From Pseudomonas sp. NBRC 111124 (GTDB lineage: Bacteria; Pseudomonadota; Gammaproteobacteria; Pseudomonadales; Pseudomonadaceae): 64,000 nucleotides of DNA. Positions within the stretch are counted from its first letter, which is position 1. Each line of letters opens with the position of its first letter. A program made the translations under genes and the position numbers. Under the pieces are notes generated by a model. The model ran no database searches and had not been told where the DNA came from. It saw only the letters and a list, made by a program, of their open reading frames with translations. The DNA is taken from the NCBI RefSeq assembly GCF_001320245.1, contig NZ_BCBA01000001.1, positions 62,001-126,000 of the forward strand, in the 5' to 3' direction. This document shows, in pieces, positions 9,546 through 17,833 of this stretch.

Positions 9546-11193
9546 TGCCGCCTCTGCCCCCGGCGCCGCGTTGCATTTCCGGCGCCGCCGGCACCTCGCG
9601 CAATGCCCGCAGGGCCGTGCGCAACTCTGCCGGGCGCACCGGCTTGGACAAGATCGCGATATTGCGCCCATGCACGATTGCCTGAATCTTCTCAAGGTCA
9701 TGCCCGGTCATGATCAGTGCCGGGACTTCATAGCCCCGTTGCGCCCGCAAGCTGTCGATGCAATCGACCCCGGTGGCCTCTTGGCCCAGGTCGTAGTCGG
9801 CGACGATCACGTCACATTCGCTGACCAGTCCCACGGGTGATCCATGCGCTTCGACTTCGCAGCCCCAGCGCTGCAGCAGCGCCGAGGTCGCACGCAGAAC
9901 GTTGTGATCATCCTCGACCAGGCACACCTTCAGGCCACCGAGCATCGCGCCTTGCAGAACCTGCTGTTCGTTGCTGGCGGCCACTGGCTGTGCAGCCAGG
10001 CGCGGCAAGCCTTGCAGGCTGACTGCAGTGCCATGCCCGACGTGCGAACGCAGCTGTACCTGCAAGCCCATCAGATGGCCCAGACGCTTGACGATCGAAA
10101 GGCCCAGGCCAACCCCTTCGACATCCTTGTCACGTACCTGGCGCACCCGGTAGAACTCTTCAAAGACCAAGCCCTGATGCACCTCATCGATCCCGCGCCC
10201 CTGGTCATAGACGACGATCGCCAATGCTTCACCCACACGTCGCACGCCGATCAGCAGCGGCCGCTGGGCTGCGTACTTGAAGCTGTTGGAGAGCACGTTC
10301 TGCACCATGGTCGCGAGCATGCCACGGTCGGCACGCGTCCAGTAATCGCAAGGGCGCAAGCGCATCTCGACGCCCGCCCAGCGCGCCGCCTCGGCGTTCT
10401 GGCGCAGCAGTTCGGCGAGAAACTCATGCACCGAAAAAGTCTCGTACTTCGGTTGCACCCGGCCATTGTCCAGCGTGTACAGGTCGAGGATCGAGCGGAA
10501 CAGCTGCGACACGTTGAGCAGCGAGCGGTCGATGCTGTCCACCAGGCGCCGCTCCTGTTCGGCCAGCGGCGCTTCACGCAGGCAGGCGGTGAACAGACCA
10601 ATGGAGTGGATCGGTTGGCGCAGGTCATGGCTGGCCTGGGCCAGGAAGCGCGATTTTTCTTGGGTGGCGGCCATCACCAGTTCCGAGGCCTTGCGTGTGC
10701 GCTCCAGCAGCATATGGGCGTAGAGCGGGATGACCGTACTGGTGGTGAGCAGCATCAGCACCATGAACGGGTTGGCCTGCCAGTACGGGTTGAGCTGGTA
10801 CACCGCGACCAGCGCGGTCAATGCCAGCACGGTCGCGATGGCCAGGTAGCGGGTACCGAAACGCATGCCGTTGCCGAGGTTGACCCAGACCATCACCGCA
10901 TACAGCGGCAGCGCCGCTTCACCACCGAGCACCAGGCCGAAGCAGGTGCCGGTGTAATCATGCACGATGCCCAGCACCCGCCGCCACGGGTAGTGCCCTG
11001 GCCAGCGGGCAATGGCCTGGCGCAGGCCGATCGACAGCGCGATGAAACTGATGATGTAGTAGATCACCGGCAGGTAGCTTTCGATCGATTCACCCGGCAG
11101 GAAACCCAGCACGGTGATGTACACCAGCGCGAAACTGGCGACGATGACGCGCAGGTTGGCCTGGTCGAGTTCGTTGTTCTTGTTGTAGTCCAT
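9532..11193 (-). CDS. membrane hybrid sensor histidine kinase with C-terminal receiver
   Basis: A 553-residue protein. Five or six transmembrane segments occupy residues about 15-160, with no clear extracytoplasmic sensor domain, followed by a HisKA region with the phospho-acceptor His at about 189 (SHDLRQP). A HATPase domain follows (NVLSNSFKYA, DQGRGI, GVGLGLSIVKRL), then a receiver at about 415-530 (VEDD, VADYDLG with the acceptor Asp, SKPVR). The SHDLRQP variant and architecture resemble kinases paired with LuxR-type regulators. It is divergent from such a regulator 116 bases away, its likely partner. The membrane helices themselves may sense a lipid or membrane state. Confidence 0.9.
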   Translation of the reverse strand: MDYNKNNELDQANLRVIVASFALVYITVLGFLPGESIESYLPVIYYIISFIALSIGLRQAIARWPGHYPWRRVLGIVHDYTGTCFGLVLGGEAALPLYAVMVWVNLGNGMRFGTRYLAIATVLALTALVAVYQLNPYWQANPFMVLMLLTTSTVIPLYAHMLLERTRKASELVMAATQEKSRFLAQASHDLRQPIHSIGLFTACLREAPLAEQERRLVDSIDRSLLNVSQLFRSILDLYTLDNGRVQPKYETFSVHEFLAELLRQNAEAARWAGVEMRLRPCDYWTRADRGMLATMVQNVLSNSFKYAAQRPLLIGVRRVGEALAIVVYDQGRGIDEVHQGLVFEEFYRVRQVRDKDVEGVGLGLSIVKRLGHLMGLQVQLRSHVGHGTAVSLQGLPRLAAQPVAASNEQQVLQGAMLGGLKVCLVEDDHNVLRATSALLQRWGCEVEAHGSPVGLVSECDVIVADYDLGQEATGVDCIDSLRAQRGYEVPALIMTGHDLEKIQAIVHGRNIAILSKPVRPAELRTALRALREVPAAPEMQRGAGGRGGITAR

Positions 11194-11309
11194 GGTCGAC
11201 GTCCTTGTGCACGGGGTCGCATAAACGCCTTCGTGGCGCAGCGCTTGCCGTTCTCGCCTGCTAAGTTAGCATGGTCAGCAAAAGCGTCATTCACAGGGAG
11301 TGCCAGGAC

Positions 11310-11924
11310 GTGACGTGCCGCATCATCGTGGCGGACGACCATCCACTGTTCAGGGAAGCGATGGTCAGGACCGTACAAAGGGTATTGCCCCAGGCGCAGC
11401 TCGAAGAAGCCGGCGACCTGCAGCAGGTGCTTTCGCTCGCCTGCCAAGGCGAGGCGCCGGACACCTTGATTCTCGACCTGCGCTTCCCGGGGCTGGACAG
11501 CCTCGAACAACTGGTCGAACTGCGCCAGCAATTGCGGCGCACCACCTTGATCATTGTGTCGATGGTCGACGACCCGACACTGATCGAACATGTCATGGCC
11601 GCCGGCGCGGATGGCTTCATCGGCAAAAGCATCGCCCCCGACGAGCTTGGCGCGGCGCTCCTGGCCATCCGGGAGGGTGAGGTGCTGGTGAAGTACAGCC
11701 CTTCGGGGTTATTGCCGAGCCTGGGCAGCGCCAGCGAGCTGGAACAGCTCACCCATCGCCAGCACGAGGTGCTGCGCCTGATCGCCCAAGGCAAGACCAA
11801 CAAGGAAATTGCCCGCGCGCTGGACATCTCGCCGTTCACAGTGCGCATTCACGTGTCATCGTTGCTCAAGGCGCTCAATGTCACCTCGCGCACGGCGGCC
11901 GCAGTGAAGTACAGCGGCACTTGA
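11310..11924 (+). CDS. LuxR/NarL-family response regulator
   Basis: About 204 residues: an N-terminal receiver (VADDHPLFREA, acceptor Asp in LILDLRFPG, conserved Lys in FIGKSIAP) and a C-terminal LuxR-type helix-turn-helix (LTHRQHEVLRLIAQGKTNKEIA). It is probably phosphorylated by the divergent hybrid kinase. A GTG at 11310 is preferred because AGGGAG lies nine bases upstream and the receiver fold begins right after it. An ATG at 11271 in the same frame would add 13 residues without homology character. The target genes are not evident from the window. Confidence 0.88.
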   Translation: MTCRIIVADDHPLFREAMVRTVQRVLPQAQLEEAGDLQQVLSLACQGEAPDTLILDLRFPGLDSLEQLVELRQQLRRTTLIIVSMVDDPTLIEHVMAAGADGFIGKSIAPDELGAALLAIREGEVLVKYSPSGLLPSLGSASELEQLTHRQHEVLRLIAQGKTNKEIARALDISPFTVRIHVSSLLKALNVTSRTAAAVKYSGT

Positions 11925-12028
11925 TACCGTTGGTCGCTGCCAGCCTGGTTTGAAGTGATCATGCGAGGGCGACCGGCACTCTCAATCCACGAGAGGTGGT
12001 CAATGGCATTGCCTCTCACTCCTGTGAT

Positions 12029-12056
12029 TGGCCCATCCCTGGGGTGGGCCTTTTTT
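12029..12056 (+). terminator. Rho-independent terminator
   Basis: A GC-rich hairpin (GGCCCATCC / GGGTGGGCC with a short loop) is followed directly by six T residues. It lies about 105 bases after the response regulator stop and before the next small gene. The leading intergenic stretch also holds an inverted repeat GAGAGG / CCTCTC near 11991-12018, so a short transcript could end here. Confidence 0.8.
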
Positions 12057-12078
12057 CCACCGAGCTGAGGGTAAAGTC

Positions 12079-12249
12079 ATGAACAGAGGACTGCAGATGG
12101 GTGGGGGTAATGCCCAGGATGACTGGCCGGAACTGGACCCGGACCCACGCAATGATCAGGCGGATGACCCGGACGTGGATCCGGACCTGACGGATGATGA
12201 TCAGAATCGACCCGGGGTGCCAGCCAGCGACCCCGAGTCAGGTGCATGA
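12079..12249 (+). CDS. small acidic protein, unknown
   Basis: A 56-residue protein, very rich in Asp and Pro (for example ELDPDPRNDQADDPDVDP) and without hydrophobic segments, so probably disordered. The ATG at 12079 has GAGG nine or so bases upstream. It is the first start after the terminator. Similar short DP-rich proteins are annotated as hypothetical in Pseudomonas; no function can be given. Confidence 0.5.
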   Translation: MNRGLQMGGGNAQDDWPELDPDPRNDQADDPDVDPDLTDDDQNRPGVPASDPESGA

Positions 12250-12253
12250 GGGA

Positions 12254-12523
12254 TCAGCTGGTTACGCTGGAATCACTGACCGTGTGGCTGGGCCTGCTGC
12301 CCGATAGCCGCCAACTCACCGCGGTTATCCCGTAGCGCTCAGCCATCGGCCTGCTTACCTTCCTGATCTTTTCTCGCCCGAACTTGGGGATGATACCGAT
12401 TCCCGCATCACAGCTTGCCCAGTGCCATGCCTCGGCGTTATCGATTTTATCGAGCCGAATAATGAAGCTGCGTGGCTGACCGTGCAGCAGGTAATCGATA
12501 ATGTACAGCTCGGGACTAGGCAT
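12254..12523 (-). CDS. small Pseudomonas protein, DUF6555-like
   Basis: An 89-residue protein beginning MPSPELYIIDYLLHGQ, with a basic middle (FGREKIRKVSRPMAERYG) and a Ser-rich tail. The length and N-terminal pattern recall the DUF6555 family of small Pseudomonas proteins (recollection, not searched). ATG at 12523 is preferred over the adjacent GTG at 12526 because GAGGAGGG lies seven bases upstream. It converges on the small acidic gene with a four-base gap. No function known. Confidence 0.65.
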   Translation of the reverse strand: MPSPELYIIDYLLHGQPRSFIIRLDKIDNAEAWHWASCDAGIGIIPKFGREKIRKVSRPMAERYGITAVSWRLSGSRPSHTVSDSSVTS

Positions 12524-12655
12524 CACGCGGCCCTCCTCTTCTCCATGGATGACTATTCATTGAGTGATACCGTCCGGGAAAGATTCAAAAAAATTGTCGA
12601 ACAATTCAAGGTACTGGCCCGGGCGCCATGGATGCGTCGCAGTTCTGCCAGGAGG

Positions 12656-12682
12656 TAGGCCCGCCAGCCACGCCGGCGGGCC
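12656..12682 (-). terminator. hairpin downstream of the KGG gene
   Basis: An inverted repeat of GGCCCGCC and GGCGGGCC separated by nine bases lies 13 bases past the stop of the KGG protein gene. There is no T tract, so it may act as an mRNA 3' stabiliser rather than a classical intrinsic terminator. Confidence 0.4.
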
Positions 12683-12695
12683 TCAGCGAACGCGG

Positions 12696-12908
12696 CTACT
12701 GCTGCTGGCGGCCTCCGCCGTGGCTGTTCTGCCCGCCCTTGCGGCCGGCTTCCGAGGCCCGTTGGCGGTCATTGGCAAAATTGCCGCCTGAAGCCTGGCC
12801 GCCTTTGTGGCCGGCGCGGGACGCCCGCTCGCGGTCATTGGCGAAGTTGCCTGGGTTAGTTTCCTTGGTGCCGCCACGTTGTCCGGTCCGTTGTTGATCA
12901 CCAGCCAT
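12696..12908 (-). CDS. KGG-repeat stress-induced protein (con-10/YciG type)
   Basis: A 70-residue, highly charged, glycine-rich protein with two copies of the motif NFANDR-x-RAS-x-AG-x-KGGQ (residues about 20-40 and 42-60). This is the stress-induced KGG motif found in E. coli YciG and fungal con-10; such proteins accumulate in stationary phase and are probably disordered. It begins at ATG 12908, preceded by AAGGAGAAACGAC. A paralogue lies at 34039-34224. RpoS control is expected from the family but no promoter was proven. Confidence 0.85.
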   Translation of the reverse strand: MAGDQQRTGQRGGTKETNPGNFANDRERASRAGHKGGQASGGNFANDRQRASEAGRKGGQNSHGGGRQQQ

Positions 12909-13217
12909 GTCGTTTCTCCTTGCGATGCACAGGGGTTGGGCGCATGAAACGGTGCCATGCTTTGTTTCCGAACCGGCAATGGGCGGGTCTACTCACTTGA
13001 ATTACGATCGGCTGACCGGCGGCGCGAAAGACTCGCTGTACAAATGCTTGTGCAGCGGGTGTTGGCCAGGCAATTTTTCGCGTGGGCAACGGTCACAATT
13101 GCAAGCAGCCCTATGTTGCAATGCCTCGCGGTAGAGCCGATGAACGGCCTATAATGCGCGTCCCGCGCCCGGCGATGCTTCAAAGGGTGAACTTCCAGGT
13201 CTGCACAAGGCATTTCA
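12909..13217. other. 309-base intergenic region with possible promoter
   Basis: Non-coding stretch between the divergent KGG gene and the giant kinase. TATAAT at 13150-13155 is a good -10 match for the kinase gene, but no -35 hexamer at the right spacing is visible (TTGCAA at 13116 is too far). Nothing else recognisable; short open frames here have no coding character. Confidence 0.4.
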
Positions 13218-16200
13218 ATGAAGTCGACCCCTGAGCAACCCGCATCGCCGCAAAATCCAGCCTTGAGCCCGAGCCATCTGGATTTCCCGGTGGTCGGCAT
13301 AGGCGCCTCGGCTGGCGGGCTTGAAGCCATTCGCACGCTCTTCCAGCAAATGCCTGGCGACAGCGGCATGGCCTTCGTGGTGGTGCTGCACCTGTCGCCT
13401 GACCACCAGAGCGTGGCCGACCGGATCATCCAGGAAGCCACGCCAATGCCGGTGCGCCAGGTCACCGAGCCGGTGCCGATCGAGCGCAACCACGTCTATG
13501 TGATTTCCCCGGCCAACCGCCTGTCCACCAACGACGGTTACCTGCGCGTTACGCCGGCCAACCGCCGGCGCGGTGACCATGTGGCCATCGACCTGTTCTT
13601 CCGCGACCTGGCCGATGTGCACAAGGACCACGCGTTCTGTGTAGTGCTGTCGGGCACGGGCGCCGATGGCGCCGTCGGGCTTTCGCGCATCAAGGAACAG
13701 GGCGGTGTGACCCTGGTGCAGACGCCGGATGACGCCCAGTACGACAGCATGCCGCGGGCTGCCATTGAAACCGGCATGGTCGACCTGGTGCTGCCAGCAG
13801 CGGAGATACCGCAAAAGCTTCTGGAGTTGTGGCGCACGGCGCGGCAGGTGAAGCTGCCGGAGATCGAGGACGATACCCTGCCACCGGCGCTGGGCACCCG
13901 CGCCGGCGATGCCCAGGCCGCAGAGCCTCTGCTCGAAGAGATCTTGCTGCAGCTGCGCAGCGCCACCGGCCACGATTTCCAGCATTACAAGCGCGCGACC
14001 GTGCTGCGCCGCATCGAGCGCCGCCTGCATGTCACCGGGCAGACCGACCTCGGCGGTTACCTGCGTTATCTGGAGCAACACCGGGATGAAGCGACTGCGC
14101 TGCTGGGCGACATGCTGATTGGCGTGACCAATTTCTTCCGCGACCGCGAGGCCTTCGAAGCGCTGGAGCGCCATGTGCTGCCACCCCTGGTCAGCCAGGG
14201 CGAGGACAACGGCGAGATCCGCGTGTGGTCGGCGGGCTGTTCCACCGGCGAAGAAGCGTACAGCCTGGCCATGTTGGTCAGCGAGCAACTGGCGCTGGAG
14301 CAACGCGCCACACGGGTGCAGGTGTTCGCCACCGACCTGGACGAGCGCGCCATCGGCATCGCCCGCAGCGGCACGTATTCCGAGGCGATCGTCACCGATG
14401 TGCCGCCCAGCCGCCTGCGCCAGTTCTTCGTCAAGGAAGACCAGCATTACCGGGTGCGCAAGGAGGTCCGGGAGAAGGTCCTGTTTGCGCGCCACAACCT
14501 GCTTTCCGATCCGCCGTTCTCGCAGATCGACCTGATCGTCTGCCGCAACCTGCTGATCTACCTGGACCGCGAGGTACAGCAGGACATCCTGCAGATGTTC
14601 CATTTCGCCCTGCGCAGTGGCGGTTTTCTGTTTCTTGGCACCTCAGAATCGGCTGATGTGGCCAGTGAGCTGTTTGCACCGGTGGACAAGCGCAACCGGA
14701 TCTTCCGTGCCCGCGATGTCAGCCCGGTCGCCCGCAGTTCAGGCCGGCAGCTGCCCGGCGCAGAGCTGCCCAGCCTGACCCAGGACCCGCAAGCGAAGGC
14801 CAAGTCCGGTCGCAAACCGTCCTATGCCGAAGTCCACTACCGCGCCTTGGCCCGGCGCACACCGCCGAGCCTGATCATCGACGGCGACGGCAATATCCTG
14901 CACATGAGCGAAGGTGTCGGCCGTTACCTGCAGCTGGCCGGTGGTGAGCCCAGCCGCAACCTGCTCAACCTGGTGCTGCCAAGCCTGCGCCTGGCCTTGC
15001 GCAGCACGCTGTTCCAGGCCCGACAGGGCAGCGAGGCAGTCACTTCGCGGCCGGTCGACCTCGGTGAAGGTGAGCACAACCATCAGGTCGAGATCACCGT
15101 GCAGCCTTACAAGGACGAGCTCAGCACCAGCGAATGCCTGCTGGTGGTCTTCGAAGAGCGGGCGCCCGACCCGTCGCTACCGCTGCCTGGGGTCATCCGC
15201 CAGACCGACAGCATGGTGCTGAACAACCTCGAGCGTGAGCTGCAGCGCACCCGCCTGCAATTGCAGGAAACCATCGAGCAATCGGAGGTCTCCAGCGAAG
15301 AGCTGACCGCCTCCAACGAAGAAATGCAGGCCATCAACGAAGAATTGCGCTCGGCCAGCGAAGAGTTGGAAACCAGCAAGGAAGAGCTGCAGTCGATCAA
15401 CGAAGAGCTGCTCACCGTCAACTACGAGCTCAAGAACAAGGTCGAGGAGACTGACAAGGTCAACGACTACCTGAGCAACCTGATCGCCTCGACCGACATC
15501 GCCACGGTGTTCGTCGACCGCAACCTGCACATTCGCTGGTTCACCCCACGCGCCACCGACCTGTTCAACATGCTGCCGGTGGACACCGGCCGCTCGCTGC
15601 TGGACATCACCCACCGCCTCGATTACCCCCGCCTGGCCGATGACGCCCGCGCCGTGGCCAAAGGTGAAACCATCATCGAGCGCGAGATCGGCGGCGAGGC
15701 GGGCCACTGGTACCTGGCGCGCCTGCTGCCCTACCGCTCCAGCGAGCAGAAGATCGACGGCACGGTGCTGACGTTCATCGACATCAGCAAGAACCACGCC
15801 GCCGAAGAACGCGTACGCCTGGGCGAAGAGCGCCTGAGCAAGCAACTGGCCGAATCGCAGAGCTCAAGCCATATGAAGGACGAGTTCTTCGCGGTCATGT
15901 CCCACGAGCTCAAGCACCCGCTCAACCTGATTCAGCTCAATGCCGAGATTCTGCGTCGGCTGCCCACCCTCAAGGGCATCGGCGCTGCCAGCAAGGCCGT
16001 CGGTACCATCTGCGATGCCGTGTCCAGCCAGGCACGGATCATCGATGATTTACTGGATGTGGCGCGCATCCGCACCGGCAAGCTCAAGCTCAAGACCGAA
16101 CCACTGGACCTCAGCGCCATCCTGCGGGGTATTCATGCCGTGGTGCTGGGCGAGCAGCACCCTTGCTCGGTGCGCTTGGAACTGCCTGCCGACGACCTGC

Positions 16201-16991
16201 CGCTGATGATCGAGGGCGACGCGACGCGCCTGGAGCAGATCATCTGGAATCTGCTGAACAATGCGCTGAAATTCAGCCCGTCAGGCGGCGACATTCGTTT
16301 GGTGCTGAGCCACGACGAGGCGCACGCACGGCTGCAGGTGATCGACCAGGGCGTGGGGCTGAGCCACGACAACCTGGAGCACATCTTCGACCTGTTCAGC
16401 CAGGCGGCGCCGCAGCTGGCCAGCCATGGCCGTGAAGGCCTCGGTATCGGCCTGTCACTGGTGCGTCAACTCGCCGAAGCCCATGGTGGCAGCGTCCAGG
16501 CAAGCTCACCCGGGCTCGGCAAGGGCTGCACCTTCACCGTCCGCCTGCCGTTGTGCGACCCCGGCCTGCAACTGCGTTCAGACGCCCCCGAGGCTTTCAG
16601 TGAGGGGCGGTTGCAAGGCACGACGATTTTGCTGGTCGACGACTCGGTCGAAGTCTTGGAGGTCATGCAGGAGTTGCTGGAGATGGAGAGCGCCGAAGTG
16701 GCAGCCTACAACGACCCGCTGAAGGCGTTGGACGCTGCAGCCAGCGGCCAGTACGACGTGATCATCTCTGACATCGGCATGCCGGTCATGGACGGCCACG
16801 CCCTGATCAGGGCGCTGCGCGGCCTCGCCCACCTGCGGCACACGCCAGCGATTGCCCTTACCGGCTATGGCGCCAGTGCCGACCAGTACAAGTCGCGGCA
16901 GGCCGGTTTCGATCGCCATCTGAACAAGCCAGTGGGATATGACGAACTGGTCGAGGCCATCGAGGCACTTATCGGCACGGTGCCCTACTGA
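13218..16991 (+). CDS. CheB-CheR-PAS-histidine kinase-receiver fusion protein
   Basis: A 1257-residue soluble signalling protein. In order: CheB methylesterase (residues about 20-200, with GIGASAGGLEAI containing the Ser), CheR methyltransferase (about 215-485, with WSAGCSTGEEAYSLAM), and a PAS-like region (540-640). Next comes a long coiled coil of EEL repeats (about 665-745), a second PAS (about 750-865), a HisKA domain with His near 895 (VMSHELKHPLN), a HATPase (NLLNNALKFSP, GLGIGLSLVRQL), and a receiver (about 1130-1250, acceptor Asp in IISDIGMP). All catalytic motifs look intact. It lies away from chemotaxis genes, so it probably does not act on chemoreceptors of a local cluster; input and output are unknown. 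ATG 13218 is the first start in frame, with weak ribosome binding. Confidence 0.92.
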   Translation: MKSTPEQPASPQNPALSPSHLDFPVVGIGASAGGLEAIRTLFQQMPGDSGMAFVVVLHLSPDHQSVADRIIQEATPMPVRQVTEPVPIERNHVYVISPANRLSTNDGYLRVTPANRRRGDHVAIDLFFRDLADVHKDHAFCVVLSGTGADGAVGLSRIKEQGGVTLVQTPDDAQYDSMPRAAIETGMVDLVLPAAEIPQKLLELWRTARQVKLPEIEDDTLPPALGTRAGDAQAAEPLLEEILLQLRSATGHDFQHYKRATVLRRIERRLHVTGQTDLGGYLRYLEQHRDEATALLGDMLIGVTNFFRDREAFEALERHVLPPLVSQGEDNGEIRVWSAGCSTGEEAYSLAMLVSEQLALEQRATRVQVFATDLDERAIGIARSGTYSEAIVTDVPPSRLRQFFVKEDQHYRVRKEVREKVLFARHNLLSDPPFSQIDLIVCRNLLIYLDREVQQDILQMFHFALRSGGFLFLGTSESADVASELFAPVDKRNRIFRARDVSPVARSSGRQLPGAELPSLTQDPQAKAKSGRKPSYAEVHYRALARRTPPSLIIDGDGNILHMSEGVGRYLQLAGGEPSRNLLNLVLPSLRLALRSTLFQARQGSEAVTSRPVDLGEGEHNHQVEITVQPYKDELSTSECLLVVFEERAPDPSLPLPGVIRQTDSMVLNNLERELQRTRLQLQETIEQSEVSSEELTASNEEMQAINEELRSASEELETSKEELQSINEELLTVNYELKNKVEETDKVNDYLSNLIASTDIATVFVDRNLHIRWFTPRATDLFNMLPVDTGRSLLDITHRLDYPRLADDARAVAKGETIIEREIGGEAGHWYLARLLPYRSSEQKIDGTVLTFIDISKNHAAEERVRLGEERLSKQLAESQSSSHMKDEFFAVMSHELKHPLNLIQLNAEILRRLPTLKGIGAASKAVGTICDAVSSQARIIDDLLDVARIRTGKLKLKTEPLDLSAILRGIHAVVLGEQHPCSVRLELPADDLPLMIEGDATRLEQIIWNLLNNALKFSPSGGDIRLVLSHDEAHARLQVIDQGVGLSHDNLEHIFDLFSQAAPQLASHGREGLGIGLSLVRQLAEAHGGSVQASSPGLGKGCTFTVRLPLCDPGLQLRSDAPEAFSEGRLQGTTILLVDDSVEVLEVMQELLEMESAEVAAYNDPLKALDAAASGQYDVIISDIGMPVMDGHALIRALRGLAHLRHTPAIALTGYGASADQYKSRQAGFDRHLNKPVGYDELVEAIEALIGTVPY

Positions 16992-17015
16992 GCCGCCCGT
17001 AAACAGGCTCAGCGC

Positions 17016-17567
17016 TCAGGCATGCACACTCCACTGGGTGGCGTCGGCCTCGATCGGCATCTCATCGATGGCATGAATGATGCCGCTGTCCAGCGCTTCC
17101 TTGGGCCCGAGTATTCGCGGGTAAGCCATCAGGTAGCGCGGCACATCCAGCACTTCGCTGCTGCCCTCGGTGCGCTCGGCGACGATTTGCGCATAGAGAC
17201 GCAGGTCGTAATCCAGGCTCATGGCGTATTCGGCCATGCGCGAGTGGTCCACCGAGCCGTGCAGCGTCCAGTGGAACGGGTGGAACAGGAACTTGCTGTA
17301 GCTGCACGCCGTGCGATGCTCGCCCGCCAGGAACAGGATATTGCCCATCGACTCCACGGTGCCCAGGTTGTGCGTGTGCACGCTGATCGGCAGGGCGCGC
17401 AGGAAGTTGTACAGGGTAAAGCCGTAGCTGCACTCGCCGCCCATGGTGGCAATGTTCAACTGCAACACCTCGGCGCCTTGCTGCATGGCGCGCGAGCAGG
17501 TGTTGATCAGGTTGCCGCAGGTAGACGAATTGATCGGCCCGGTAAAGTGAATGATATGTCTGGCCAT
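17016..17567 (-). CDS. ClpP-like serine protease (peptidase S14)
   Basis: A 183-residue protein with a ClpP fold pattern. The nucleophile Ser is in GTVESMGN, the His in FLFHPFHW, and a plausible Asp in LDVPRYLMAY, so the triad appears complete. It differs from housekeeping ClpP: it lacks a propeptide and the hydrophobic-pocket sequence is altered. The ATG at 17567 is chosen because GGAG lies six bases upstream and MARHIIHF starts the first strand; the GTG ten codons upstream has no support. It converges on the giant kinase gene. No Clp ATPase lies nearby, so its partner and substrates are unknown. Confidence 0.82.
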   Translation of the reverse strand: MARHIIHFTGPINSSTCGNLINTCSRAMQQGAEVLQLNIATMGGECSYGFTLYNFLRALPISVHTHNLGTVESMGNILFLAGEHRTACSYSKFLFHPFHWTLHGSVDHSRMAEYAMSLDYDLRLYAQIVAERTEGSSEVLDVPRYLMAYPRILGPKEALDSGIIHAIDEMPIEADATQWSVHA

Positions 17568-17589
17568 GTTTATCTCCGGTTGTGGCAGG

Positions 17590-17667
17590 TCAGGCACCGC
17601 CGAACGTCAGCGGCCGCCCGGTCCGGTTGGCCAGCCACTGACTGAAACGTTCGAATTTCTTGCCAAC
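17590..17667 (-). pseudogene. possible remnant of low-affinity iron permease N-terminus
   Basis: Reading the minus strand from about 17667 gives a short peptide containing FERFSQWLANRTGRPLTFGG before a TGA at 17592-17590. That string resembles the N-terminus of the low-affinity iron permease family (PF04120), which normally continues with membrane helices that are absent here. It lacks an obvious start codon and is followed by the ClpP-like gene. Interpretation is from memory of the family and is tentative. Confidence 0.4.
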
Positions 17668-17833
17668 GGTCTCCTGCGCTGCATATCCGCTATGCGGTGG
17701 AATCGCTGGCGCCGGCAAAGTTCAACTCGGCGCCGCGATGTTGCCTTCGATCAACTGCGCTGAACCCTTGCCGCCCCACCCCGGTCGCAACTTCAAAGCG
17801 ACATTCAACAGATCAGGCTATGAGGACGACAGC

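Noticed and set aside
9844..11313. Long plus-strand open frame opposite the hybrid kinase
   Set aside because: It mirrors the kinase gene; composition is His/Gln-rich antisense and lacks a ribosome site.
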